Assembly: GCF_037392515.1 (NCBI RefSeq)
Contig: NC_090283.1
Location: forward strand, 12,778,501-12,842,500
Source: Haliotis asinina
Lineage: Eukaryota; Mollusca; Gastropoda; Lepetellida; Haliotidae
Direction: 5' to 3'
Length of the DNA stretch: 64,000 nucleotides
How positions within the stretch are numbered: the first letter of the stretch is position 1; each line of letters begins with the position of its first letter. Made by a program: the position numbers and the translations under genes. The notes under the pieces are model-generated. The model did no database searches and was not told the DNA's origin. It was given only the letters and a program-made list of their open reading frames with translations. Positions 1 through 13,100 of the stretch are shown here, piece after piece.

Positions 1-411
1 TCCCTTTAGAAACTTTAGCGAGAAACTTGGTTCCAAAATTAAAGGTAAGAATTTCACCGAAACGGCGCCGATGTCCATTGTTAGACCATGGCACAGCGTC
101 AGGGACATGTGTTGATTCAGACAGATGGCGAACAATGACTGTCATCTCGTGCATACCGTTAGAAGTTCCACGAGGTGGATAGTTTCAAATTTGACATCTG
201 AGCGTCATCACATGATCATGATGAGCTGATAACATTAGTATTATGATGATGAACACTTTATCTCATGTCGGAGGCGGACGGTTGGTAGTATAACTATTTG
301 CTGTCATCTTTGGAAGAAGTGAATAAATTATTAAAGTGGTATGTATGGTTCGACCATTTTGATTGTAATGCGTCATTTGAGAAATGTTTTGTCTTCTTGG
401 TTGTATACACA

Positions 412-494
412 CATTCTCTTCCCGCAGACGTTACTCCTGTCATATCTTCCTACGTAAAAAATATGACAGGAGTAACCTCTGTGGGAAGAGAATG
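412..494. repeat. Short near-perfect hairpin, 34-nt arms
   Basis: Arms 412-445 and 461-494 are inverted copies with two mismatches in 34 positions, separated by a 15-nt loop. The size and shape resemble a precursor microRNA or a tiny palindromic element. No gene is visible in 1-1042; the first 44 bases end in a good donor-like gtaaga and might be a 5' UTR exon of the FYVE gene. Confidence 0.75.
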
Positions 495-734
495 GGTTGT
501 ATATTGGGGTCCCATAAAATTCAACCATGAACCGCAAATGATTCAAATTTAACCTTCCTCGTCCACATGTCATTGTTGTCATGGACATACTCGCATTATT
601 AATTCAAATGCAAAACGCCTAAAATTGCATAAGAAAGATGTTTTTTTATTTGGAAGAAACATATCAAAACTAGCAACCAATGAAAATGCGTATATTGTTA
701 CAAAGGAACATCGGTAATCATATGCTTCCATGTC

Positions 735-870
735 AGTGATCTATAGCATGAGCATCAATCAGCACAAATGGGATACAATGACATGTGTCAGCCAAGGCAG
801 CAAACCTGACCAACCAATCCCATTAGTGGTCTCTTACGACAAACATGGGTTGCTGAAGACCAATACTGGC
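735..870 (-). mobile_element. SINE-A fragment (5' part)
   Basis: Reverse-strand copy of the head and middle of the SINE-A family, recognisable by gcatgagcatc, gacatgtgtca and the cgacaa/catgggt segments. Its tail is missing. Confidence 0.7.
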
Positions 871-1042
871 CTGTATCGTCTGGTTTATTGTCAGTCTCTA
901 CGAATGCACTACATCCCAGCACAGCTAACCCCAAACCAGTCCTTCATTTGTTGGATATTTCAGGTTATTTTTAATGCTTGCAGCATTTCAGTTACAGGTT
1001 TTGTATACTAGGAAAGGGGCGAAGTTCCAAAGCTTTGCAGCC

Positions 1043-1160
1043 ATGGGTACATTTGACAAGCAGATGTCAGAGCCATCCAATCAAAAGTCGCTGGATGTTT
1101 ACATGCATGGAATCGACCGACTTACTGAACCTCAGGCAGATCAGGACTATGGCACTCAAG
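1043..1160 (+). CDS. FYVE gene exon 1 (aa 1-39)
   Basis: Encodes the N-terminus, beginning MGTFDKQMSEPSNQK. The ATG has a near-ideal Kozak context. The frame stays open upstream to 974 and possible acceptors lie at 991, 997 and 1011, so the initiator could lie further upstream or this could be the first coding exon after a 5' UTR exon. The donor is gtatac and the exon ends in phase 1. Confidence 0.72.
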
Positions 1161-4100
1161 GTATACTGAGCTGATGTTGAACAAAGAGAATTTAATTTAA
1201 AAATTTATATGAGTGAATAAGTTTAGTTTTACACTTTACTCAGCATTATTCAAGTCATATAGCGACAGTGTGTAAATAAACATGTTTGGATCAGACATTG
1301 AGACAATTAAGTGATGAACAGAATAAGCATCGATCTCTGCAACTGAGATACTATGACATGTCAAATAAGTCAGTGAACCTGACTTCTTGATCCCACTTGT
1401 CGACATTTATGACAAACATGGGTTACTGAAGATCAATTCTAACCAGGATCTTCATGGGTCAGATTGAATCTGAAGATTAAATACTAATGTGAAGTCAAAC
1501 ACTTGTGTCATTGTTGTATGGACTAATATAAATACTTAAAGGTTCTGCACAACCATAAAATGATCACTGCAGATGGAACATGCACAACCAAGCTTATTTG
1601 CTCTTTTAAAAAAAGTAGGGGAACGTCATTTTTAATATACGATTGAAAACAATTATGACTGTAGTTGCAACATGTGTCATATTTGGGATTTCACTTTCTT
1701 AGTAAAGTACAAATTGGACAAGTGGAAGTCGTGGTGACTGAGGGGGCTAGGTGGCTGACTTTGTGTGCTTGCGATTAGGTGCCTGACTCTGAGGGTGCGG
1801 GTTCGAATCCTTAATGGGACTCAACCAAAACAAAACAAAAAGTGCTAGAATTTGTACTTCACTAAGAAAGTGAAATCCCAAATATGACACATGTTGCGTT
1901 GACCACTTTCTAAATGGCATCGTGCAATCATGACTGTACTTGTTTGAACAGTTATCACTCTTGAAAGGTGATTGTTGTGTAACGTGAAATTTGCATGTGT
2001 ATGATTTCCATTTTCAAATCAAACAAACACTAGACACTAAACAAGTGTGTGATGCAAGATGATTGTAAAAATTAATAGATTACTTTGATTTATTGACATT
2101 CTTTAAACCCTTTAATACCCCTCATGCACATATTTGGGGCTACTGACTTGTTTAAGGGTGGTGTTAAGAGAAATGTTTGTGTGTACATAAGATGTATGTC
2201 TTTGAAAAGTTTGTTAATACTTACACATGTACTTCTTCTCCAAACTGAAGTCAAGGTTCCCCTACTCCTTTGGAAGAGTATATTTTGAGAAAATTTTGTG
2301 TTGACACATCGAAGAATGAAACACAAATGAGAGAATGAGGATGTTGTTGTTGAACAATTGTATACACATTAGGAGAAAATTATTTATGATATCATTTCAA
2401 AATCAGTATATTTGGATTATCTAATACACTCTGTCTTGCCAGTTTAGTGGATAAGGTAAGAGCAAGGAATAAGATCTGATAAAAATGAGACAAAGCAAGA
2501 AAAAAAATATGAAGTGAGATATTTATTTCCCTGGTGTATTGAGTCATTGCCAAGTTCTCATGTTAGCATGATGTCTGAAAATTTAAATTAAAAAACTGGT
2601 ACTAGAAATGCATTTGGATTTCAAGATGCTTTTATTTCACTGAAATGCCCCTATCCTGTTGAACACTATGATGGTTTTACTCCTGTCTGAGATATGGTTG
2701 CTTTGGTTAGCACATTCCTAACAGTCTTTTTTCTTATAGATATCACGCGGCGGCATTGGAAACAGTGGGATGGTAAAACAGTCTGCAGCAACAGAAGCTG
2801 CCGCAAGCCCTTCTCCTTACTGGATAGAGTCCATCACTGCAGAAGGTACTTCACAACCTATGCCATTCTTTTCATTTTGCTGATTTTCACATTAAACCCC
2901 TTTGCATACTCATATCAGTAATAATTTACTGTCAGTGTAGAAAGCAGTCTTGAAAATCTTTAATTTTTATATTATCAAAGGATGTAACGTGTACGCGAGG
3001 TGGTCTGTCTTTACGCATACATGTTCACAGACAGGGAAATTCTGCATGTCACATAAATATGTGTCTAAAAGAGTTCTTTATGAAAATAAGTAAACAAACT
3101 TTGTGACAGTCTTTGATAGATGTTGATTTTGTTGTATGGCATGAATGAAAAATCAAAAAGAGATGGTTATATAGTCAAACCTGACAAAAATGTGCTAAAT
3201 GTGAGCACAGTTTAACAGCGATTTTCATTTATGTGCATGTTTTTAAGAAATTTACATGTTCTATTCTCTGAAAGCTCATTCGTCGTAGAATCAAAATATA
3301 TATGCAGCTTTCAAGGCACAACATATTACGGAATGCACACCCGTTTGTCACTGTGTTAAAATATCTTACTTTCTTTGAAAATGTGAGGACTGTTGCGTAG
3401 AAGTGTTTGAGGAAATGAGTCATTAATCAGAGGTAACTGATACCTGACTAAATTGATTATTATTATTATATTTTTACTGATTCCTGCTTTTGTGAGTGTT
3501 GACTCAAGTGTTTAAATGGGTTGTCAGTTGTGTCACATTGTGTGTAAAGAAGCTTGACGGGTTGATGCTGACAGTAATCAGTAGAGGACCTAACGATTCA
3601 TGCGGGTACACCTGTTATGTGTACAAGTGACTACATGAGAGGGGAGTCACTCATTCTCATGACTACCTGATCACAGACCGTGAAATTCTGCGTGTCACAC
3701 AACAATGTGTCTAAAAATGTTATTTATGAAAATAATTAAGCAAAATTTGCTACAGTCATTGATAGATGTTTAAGTTATTGGATGACATGAATGAAAACAT
3801 AAAAAGAGGAAGTTAAATAGTCACATACTGACAAAAATATGCAACAATTTAAGCAGAATTTGACTACATCCATCAGGGAATTTCACCAATGTGCATAATT
3901 TTCAGAAACTTACATTTAGTATTTTCTGAAAGCTCATCCATCGTAGATTCAAAATATATGTTTGCAGCGTTTTATGCACACCTCTTTGTTATTGTGTTGG
4001 AACATGCTCACTTTCTTCAAAACTGCAAACCCTCTTGCGTAGAAGTGATTGGGGAATTGAGTCATTAATGGGAGGTAACTGATACCTGACTAAACTGTTG

Positions 4101-7100
4101 TCAAAACAGCCGTCTTGTGTCTTGGACTGTCAGAAATGTACATAATTTGTATCGTGATATGTTTTAGTTAGAACCGTGAAGCGAACTGTCTTGCGAACAA
4201 GAAATGATAGGCCATCTCACATACACATTACGGCTCGGACTGGTAATAATCACCTTTAACTGTGACCCAAATAGGTTATTTACTACCAGTCAAGCTAAGT
4301 AAAGCCTAAAAAATGAAAATTTGTGGTTCTGATTACCCGACTGACCTATGAATTGTGGTGCTGACCTTAATTTTTGAAGTGGTATGAATAAAATAAACTT
4401 TCAGATATCATTGTTATCTCCTGGCACTGATGGACATCGGTCCTTTTGATAGAGGAAGTCAACATGATGACTGCAAGTTTGATAAATTATACCAGTGCAC
4501 ACTGATAAATGTGTTTTTTTCTGTACTTTACTTCTAAATAAAAAATGTAAAAACAAAATCATACATGCCTACCCTAGATTTTAAAGAGATGTAATCAGAA
4601 CCTCAACATGTTTATTTGGCCTAAGCTTGAGTTGGGGACAGAACGGAGTCTACATTTTGAAAATATGATGTCTTTATTTTGCAGGTGCGGAAATATTTTT
4701 TGCAACAGCTGTTTAAAGTTCCGTCGTAAATTAAATAAACTTGCCAACCTTGACCCAGATGGTCGTTCATATAAGGTAAATATGAATCCAGATTTGTTTG
4801 GCTGTAGTTCAATTTGCTATAAATGGAACTAAATATAGCTGGATATAATTCATGCATGTATGTTGATGTTTTTTATGGGGTGGGGGTGGGGGTGGAGAGG
4901 AGAGGAGGTTCACCCACTTTGTTCTTGGGAGGTAGGACTGGTCATCAGTTTTGTACATGCTAAATACTTAAAATTATGGTTATATCACTTGTTTAGAGGG
5001 TGGCGGAGGGGGTCTCATTCACCCTGTACATGCTTCTCCATGCGTAATCGTCATCCACTCAGCCATGAATTAGGAACGGTCCCTAAGAAGTGTCCAAATC
5101 GGTGGAAAGGCTTGGTGACCTGGTTGAATACATGTCATTATATCTCGACAGTGTAGATCATTTTAATGTCACAAATCCCTCAATTTTCAGGTTTGGGCAT
5201 GTTTATTTACAAACCATCATTATGTTGCTGAAATATTGCTGGTTTATTTGTTGCATAAAGTTGCACATGGAAACATTTCAGGTATGTGATAAGATATTAA
5301 TTCTGAATGGACCAGACAATCAAGTGACCGATATTATGAGCATATATCTAAATATTGGAATAAGATGACATGCAACAGTAAAGTCAGCAAGTTCAACCAC
5401 CCGAGAGTGTAAATCACCTCTTACAGACCTGCACCATTTGCTTATCACCATTTATAACCTTGACCTTCATGGGGATGATCGCAATCATTTTGTTGGTGTT
5501 TTTTCCAGGTTTGCCAGTCCTGCTATGCAGAAGGCCAGGAGACAGAGGGAAGGATGGTCAGTCTGATGGATGAGTTCCGAACATTTAGAATGTTTAAGTA
5601 CAAGAATTCATCAGTTTTGAGAGGTCATTTATCCTCGTCACGGAGAGACAAATTCGATTTTGAAAAGGAGTGCAGACGGCTCATTGAAGGATTCAAGGGG
5701 TCAATGGGTTCATCGGAGGTCAAGAGGACATTGCATGAGCTGAGGAACATGGTGTCGATTCCAGAATGGCAGAAGGCCAGCATGTGGATGGTAAGTAGAG
5801 CGTGATATATAATGTCTGAATTCACAACAAGTTTTTGTGCAGGAATGTTCTGTTTTTGATCATGAAAATACTTTTTGTAGGATAGTTTTCAGATTTACAC
5901 CCCTTTTAGCAATATTCCAGCAATATTACAGCGAGGGACACGAGAAATGGGCTTCACACATTGTATCCATCTCGGGAATCAAACACTTCAACCTGATGAG
6001 TGAACACAATAACGACTAAACTAGCCCACTGTCAATAAGTGTTTGATGTACTTAGCAAGTAATCTTCCCCAAATGTTTTAAACAATCCATTTTGGAAATA
6101 ATGTTTGATGTAAATGTATTTCAATCGTGCTTAGAGTTTGAAGTACCTGGTCCTAGGGAGGTGTCATCTGTTGTAAGGGAGGAGAGGATAGGTTTAGGTT
6201 TGATGTACCTGGTCCTAGGGAGGTGTCATCTGTTGTAAGGGGGAGTGGATAGGTTTAGGTTTTTATGTACCTGGTCCTAGAGAGATGTCATCTCTTGTAA
6301 AGGAGGACAGGAGAATAGGTTTTGGTTTGATGTACCTGGTCCTAGGGGGGTGTCATCTGTTGTAAGGGAGGAGAGGATAGGTTTAGGTTTGATGTACCTG
6401 GTCCTAGGGAGGTGTCATCTGTTGTAAAGGAGGAGAGGATAATAGGTTTAGGTTTGATGTACCTGGTCCTAGGGAGGTGTCATCTGTTGTAAGGGAGGAG
6501 AGGATAATAGGTTTAGGTTTGATGTACCTGGTCCTAGGGAGGTGTCATCTGTTGTAAAGGAGGAGAGGATAATAGGTTTGGGTTTGATGTACTTGGTCCT
6601 AGGGAGGTGTCATCTGTTGTAAGGGAGGAGAGGAGAATAGGTTTAGGTTTGATGTACCTGGTCCTAGGGAGGTGTCATCTGTTGTAAGGGAGGAGAGGAT
6701 AATAGGTTTGGGTTTGATGTACCTGGTCCTAGGGAGATGTCATCTGTTGTAAGGGAGGAGAGGATAATAGGTTTTGGTTTGATGTACCTGGTCCTAGGGA
6801 GGTGTCATCTGTTGTAAGGGAGGAGAGGATAGGTTTAGGTTTGATGTACCTGGTCCTAGGGAGGTGTCATCTGTTGTAAAGGAGGAGAGGATAGGTTTGG
6901 GTTTGATGTACCTGGTCCTAGGGAGGTGTCATCTGTTGTAAGGGAGGAGAGGATAGGTTTAGGTTTGATGTACCTGGTCCTAGGGAGGTGTCATCTGTTG
7001 TAAGGGAGGAGAGGATAGGTTTAGGTTTGATGTACCTGGTCCTAGGGAGGTGTCATCTGTTGTAAGGGAGGAGAGGATAGGTTTAGGTTTGATGTACCTG

Positions 7101-10100
7101 GTCCTAGGGAGGTGTCATCTGTTGTAAGGGAGGAGAGGATAGGTTTAGGTTTGATGTACCTGGTCCTAGGGAGGTGTCATCTGTTGCAAGGGAGGAGAGG
7201 ATAGGTTTAGGTTTGATGTACCTGGTCCTTGGGAGATGTCATCTGTTGTAAGGGAGGAGAGGATAGGTTTAGGTTTGATGTACCTGGTCCTAGGGAGGTG
7301 TCATCTGTTGTAAGGGAGGAGAGGATATTAGGTTTGGGTTTGATGTACCTGGTCCTAGGGAGGTGTCATCTGTTGTAAGGGAGGAGAGGATAATAGGTTT
7401 AGGTTTGATGTACCTGGTCCTAGGGAGGTGTCATCTGTTGTAAAGGAGGAGAGGAGAATAGGTTTAGGTTTGATGTACCTGGTCCTAGGGAGGTGTCATC
7501 TGTTGTAAGGGAGGAGAGGATAGGTTTAGGTTTGAAGTACCTGGTCCTAGGGAGGTGTCATCTGTTGTAAAGGAGGAGAGGATAATAGGTTTAGGTTTGA
7601 TGTACCTGGTCCTAGGGAGGTGTCATCTGTTGTAAGGGAGGAGAGGAGAATAGGTTTAGGTTTGATGTACCTGGTCCTATGGAGGTGTCATCTGTTGTAA
7701 GGGAGGAGAGGATAGGTTTAGGTTTGATGTATCTGGTCCTAGGGAGATGTCATCTGTTGTAAGGGAGGAGAGGATAGGTTTATGTTTGATGTACCTGGTC
7801 CTAGGGAAGTGTCATCTGTTGTAAGGGAGGAGAGGATAATAGGTTTCGGTTTGATGTACCTGGTCCTAGGGAGGTGTCATCTGTTGTAAGGGAGGAGAGG
7901 ATAGGTTTAGGTTTGATGTACCTGGTCCTAGGGAGGTGTTATCTGTTGTAAGGGAGGAGAGGATAATAGGTTTAGGTTTGATGTACCTGGTCCTAGGGAG
8001 GTGTCATCTGTTGTAAGGGAGGAGAGAATAATAGGTTTAGGTTTGATGTACCTGGTCCTAGGGAGGTGTCATCTGTTGTAAAGGAGGAGAGGATAATAGG
8101 TTTAGGTTTGATGTGTAAAAAAGAATAAAATGGTTCATCAAAAGAAAAGTAACCTCCAGAATTAGTCATGACTGAAGGGAGTCAGGAGATTGGTAGGGGC
8201 CAGGGGTCCAGTAACATTATGAAGTCCCAGGACAATCAGTCTCACTGATCTTTACATAATAGGTGACCGGACCTTCAGGTCGAATTGTAGTGAGACATGT
8301 AACACTGGTGCTGTTTTTCAAAAACGAAGGCATGCACACATGTAATTCACATATATTTTGCGCAAATATGGGTTGTTAAAACAGTGTCTAATTTCATCTC
8401 TACTATTTAACACATAATCTTGAAACAAACTGTAAATGGTGGTTAATGATAGTATGTTTGATTCCATTTGAGACCGATAAATGGCTCACTAACACAAAAT
8501 CTAAGAATTGCAAGAAAATAAAATTTTGCAAAGGCACATGAAGTCGACAGATCAACTCTGATGATTTGTCTCATAATTTTAGACTCCTGAAAGTTGTTTA
8601 ACAAACGATCATCATGTTGTTGTCACTGTTCACTATTTTTTGCAAGGGGGACTTGCTGGTAGAACAATCAGGTAACCAACAAGTGTGTGTAGTGAAAATG
8701 GGGGACATCTCAAAAGCTGTTATCTGGTTACCACTGTGGATGTTTAGTCGGCGTCAGTGTTGCCGCTGTCAGAAGCTGTGATTGTGCATTCAGAAGAAGT
8801 GTCGCTGTTGTCCAAATCAGTGTCACAGTCGTCAGAGAGATTTGATAGATTGTGTTTGAACTGAATAGAATCCCTTGAATGTATTTAATGGAGCAGTGAA
8901 AATATCACATGTGTTTTCTCCATAGCAAGAGAACCTGAGTGATTGCTGTCACATGTGTCGAAGCACGTTTGGATTCCTGCGTAAGAAGCTGTTTTGTCGT
9001 GTGTGCGGGTTAGCCCTGTGTAAGGGATGCTCGGCCAAGGACCTGTTGGTCTACTTCCCCGACGTGGAGCCTGGCGAACAGAGGCCAGCTGATCCCAGAC
9101 TTGCCATCATCAAGATAATCGGGGTAGGATTAGCAGTAATACCCGGGAATTCTGGACTTTTCTCTCAGAGTGATCTTTAGAATTATTTTCCATTAGGAAT
9201 TAAACCTGGTCCAGTTTGTGCAGAAAGTACTGTTATTTATTCTGTTGTTTTTTGCACAAAATGACCATGCCTCCATTCCTCAAAGTGATCGTAAACCTGA
9301 TGTGGTTGTATACTTTACTTGTCTACTTACTCCAATACTTTAACATAAACTTAGGACAGTTGTAGTGTAGTGCCATGATCACCTAGAGGAATGGGGTCCA
9401 GTTTTTATCTTGCTACAGAAGAAAGATTGAATCATATCCAATTGATTTTAGTTATGTCACATGCATGTAAGTGTGATATCATTCTGAATTAGGGCAGGAA
9501 CAGGTAACCCAGATACACGGGACAGCTGGGTAATGAGTTGAGATGTAAGATCAGGCCCCGATTTCTCGAAAGAAACTTAAGTCTGAGTTTTGACTTAAGT
9601 TCGAGTTTTTACACAAATTTGAGAAGATACATTTCCCAGAGGGTACTGAAATTGATATTTAACTCAATAACAGTAGACAGTTTGAGTTTTGTGAATATAT
9701 ATTGCTTAAGGTGTTTGAGCATTTTCTGTTTTAAAAAATGCATTTGAGTTAAAAATAAAGCAGTTTCAGATTGTCAAACTCATTTTGAAATTTGATTAAA
9801 AACTTAAGTTTGTTTCAAGAAATCGGGACCTGATCACTAATAGATTAAATAATGAAATATTTCATTCTTTCATGATGAGAAGGTTGTATTTAAAGATTTA
9901 TATATAATCATGCAGTCACCTATTTTGAATACAATACAAGGATGAGATATTGAAAATTCAAAATTGTAGTCTCTGAGCTAAAATGTGTATTGCCATTTCT
10001 TATAAATTTGATGTTAGGAATTAACATAACAGGAATCCGGGTAGTGTAGGGTAGGGTTATAGGGGCTAGGGTACCTGAGTTGAATATTAGGACCCATCCT

Positions 10101-13100
10101 AATTCTACTATGAATATGATTATTATGATGTTTTCCTGAGAGCTAATGCCCACTCCAATCCTCTAGTGTCCAGAGGTGGAGCCTGAGGTGAGTCTGTACT
10201 TACGAGCCTGTCCAACATGTCGGGAGCAGGTCATAGAACGGCAGATCTCCCAGATGGAGGCTGCTACCGAAGATGACCCAAGCTCAGAACTGATGCCCCA
10301 GTTGACCAGCATCAACGCCAGCTTCCACAAAACTGAGATGAAGGTCAAGACGCATCTCCCAGAGGTCAGTATTTATCAAGCTGAAATGAATAGAATATAC
10401 AGTTTGCCTCTGTACTTTGATTTGTATATCAGCATGTTTGTAAATATCCTGAAATGTGATCATTGTGTTTGACCAGGAGATATTGGACTCTCAAACAGGC
10501 AGGGTTCTAGTTTTATCAATGTTATCATTGTGTTGCAGTTCCAGGAGCTGGTTGGCTCCTTGGAAGATAACAGTCAGGCTCCTGATCATATGTGTGTTAT
10601 TGGTGTGATGTAGTGCAATGAATGGACTCTCAAGCAGATATCACACAGGTTCCAAGTAGTATACATGCTATCATTGTCTTGCAGTACCAGGAGATAATCG
10701 ACTCCTTGGAAGACAACAGCCGAGGGTCGTCAGGGTCAGGATCAGGACTTCCCAAAAGTAACATGAAGACACTGGCCAAGGCACAGGTTGGTGTGAAGAC
10801 CTCTCAAAACTCTGAAACATAATTATACTTTGCAAACATGCCATAACTGCATATGACGATTATTTCCATTAATATGATCAGTGTGCATTCCAGTGTCTTG
10901 AGTTCTGGAGATGCAAGTAAAGATAATGCTTTGTGCTTAAAATAGTCCAGTCTTTGTTTCATTTTAATGATGCTTAACTCAAATTACTGCAACAGCGAGT
11001 ACCATCTTTAAATATGTCTTCGTCTAATGCTGCTCAGGGTCAAACCACTGACATTCCACTGCCTGGGCAAACACTTTGTCGAAAAAACTTCAGGAAATAT
11101 GTATTACGACAAGCAAATTTCAGTCAGCCAAACCTATCTTAGTTTTTACTGTTTTCTTATGTATATATATATTACCTGTACCTATATATTTTTGCATGTA
11201 ATCATTGTTGGTTTCCTTGGCAACTAAACTTCTGCCTGTTCCAGGGGGACCTTGCAGACTTCCTGGCCAAACATGTCCTCATCGTGCAGCAACTCAAGAG
11301 ACTCAAACCACAGACTGAAACCCAGAACAAACTTCTTAAAAACTACATCAAGGTGAGGCAGACATAGGGGTGTCAGGACACGATGGGCAAAACTAACTAG
11401 GGGGTAATGAATGTTCCCTTTTAGCACTCAGACTGTGGTAAAGCTGAGGTCACTTTTAGAGTTCAGATGAAGAGCTTGGTTTTACCATATCAGTACGTGG
11501 CATAGCAGCATAAGCTTTTTGTAAGATGCAGGGCTGATAGGGTAGTCTAGTGGTTAAAGCATCCTCTCGTCATGCTGAAGGCCCTTGTTTGATTTCTCAC
11601 ATGGGTACAATGTGTGAAGCCCATTTCTGGTGTCCCCTGCTGTGATATTGTTGGAGGATTGCCAAAAGTAAAACCAAAAAAACTCACTCACTCACTCACT
11701 CACTCACTCACTCACTCACTCACTCACTCACCCACCCACCCACTCACTCACTCACTCACTTGGTGGCTTATTTGCTGTTGTAGATGGTCATAATATCAAC
11801 CACTGAAATGTCATGGTTCAGACATGATCATTAGTTGACTGCCATCATATACCTGGAACCTTGCCTAGTGAGTGAATGCATTTAGTTTTTTGCTGCTGTT
11901 AGCAATATTCCAGTAATATCACAGCAGGGGCCACCAGAAATGGGCTTCACACAATGTACATCTGTGTTTGAAAGAAAGTATTTACCATGTGGAGAATCAA
12001 ACCTAGTCCTCAGCATGATGAGGTAACACTTTAACCTCTAGGCTACCCCACCGCTCTCGAATAGTAGGTCTACAGCATGCCATAAAAGGCAACTGTGCTT
12101 GTTGTAAGAGGCAACTAACTGAACTGGGTGATCAGACTCGCTGACTTGGTTGACACATTTCATCAATTTCCAGTTGTGCATACTGATGATCATGCTTTTG
12201 ATCACCAGATTGCTTGGTCCAGATTTGAAGATTTACAGACCACCACTATAAAAATAAACTCACTCACTCACTGGAAATGACGAGGAATCTGATTGAGTGT
12301 TAAACTAAAAACAAACAGTACAACTGCAGCATATATTCTCGTCAAACTCGTCTGCTCACTCCATTATTTTCAGAGCAAATGTGATTTCTACTTGGAAAAC
12401 ATGTCAACCTTCAGAGCTTCTCGGAACCGGCTCAGTGACACAACACCACCAGAAGTACTGGAGTTCATACAGAAAGTCATGGACAAAAACGCAAGTCATG
12501 CTTCTGAATTTATCTTCAAAAGATGGGTACAGGACAGCATAAGTAAACTTAGTCTCAGTGTATTTCGTTACACTCCGCCACTGAGTCTAACAAAACCTAG
12601 TAGAAGGTCATGTCAGGTAACCTTTGCCGTCAGGCCGTCCAATCAAACGCAAGACGGTTAAATACATTTAACCAATCAGACAACAGCTACTATTTAGGGA
12701 TCGGTGGGACTTTCAAACTATTCAAGTCACTGACACAGATATCTCCACAAACAAAAACCCACATATAACACAGTTATTTGACCTGCAGTGTATACCCTTT
12801 GGGGTTTCTGTTGACATGGTTACCATTAGCTAATATTTCCGCAAGATAAAATCCTTGTATATTGCCAAAAACACTATTTTCAGCGACTGTTTACTCTCCG
12901 TTGTCATGGTTGTACGTATGATGTGTGCATCACCCGAAAGCGAGCGTATGCTAAATAGCATTCGGAATCGTTCGGGTACGAAACTTATCGAGATAAAAAG
13001 TTCAGAAGGTATGTGCGAATGTGCACTTTTGCGATTTGGTAAACTGTGTTCTGATTGGTCAGTCTCAAAGGTTACCTGACGCGAGCTCCCAAAAGGTTTT

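Noticed and set aside
1-44. Coding exon ending at the donor-like gtaaga
   Set aside because: The open frame (phase 1) does not match the phase of any acceptor near FYVE exon 1; at most a 5' UTR exon.
6121-8116. CRISPR-like regular array
   Set aside because: Units are contiguous without unique spacers, and the DNA is eukaryotic; it is an intronic minisatellite.
12293-12661. 122-codon ORF covering FYVE exon 9
   Set aside because: It reads upstream through the intron and downstream into the transposon; only 12374-12526 is exon by phase and by continuity with neighbours.
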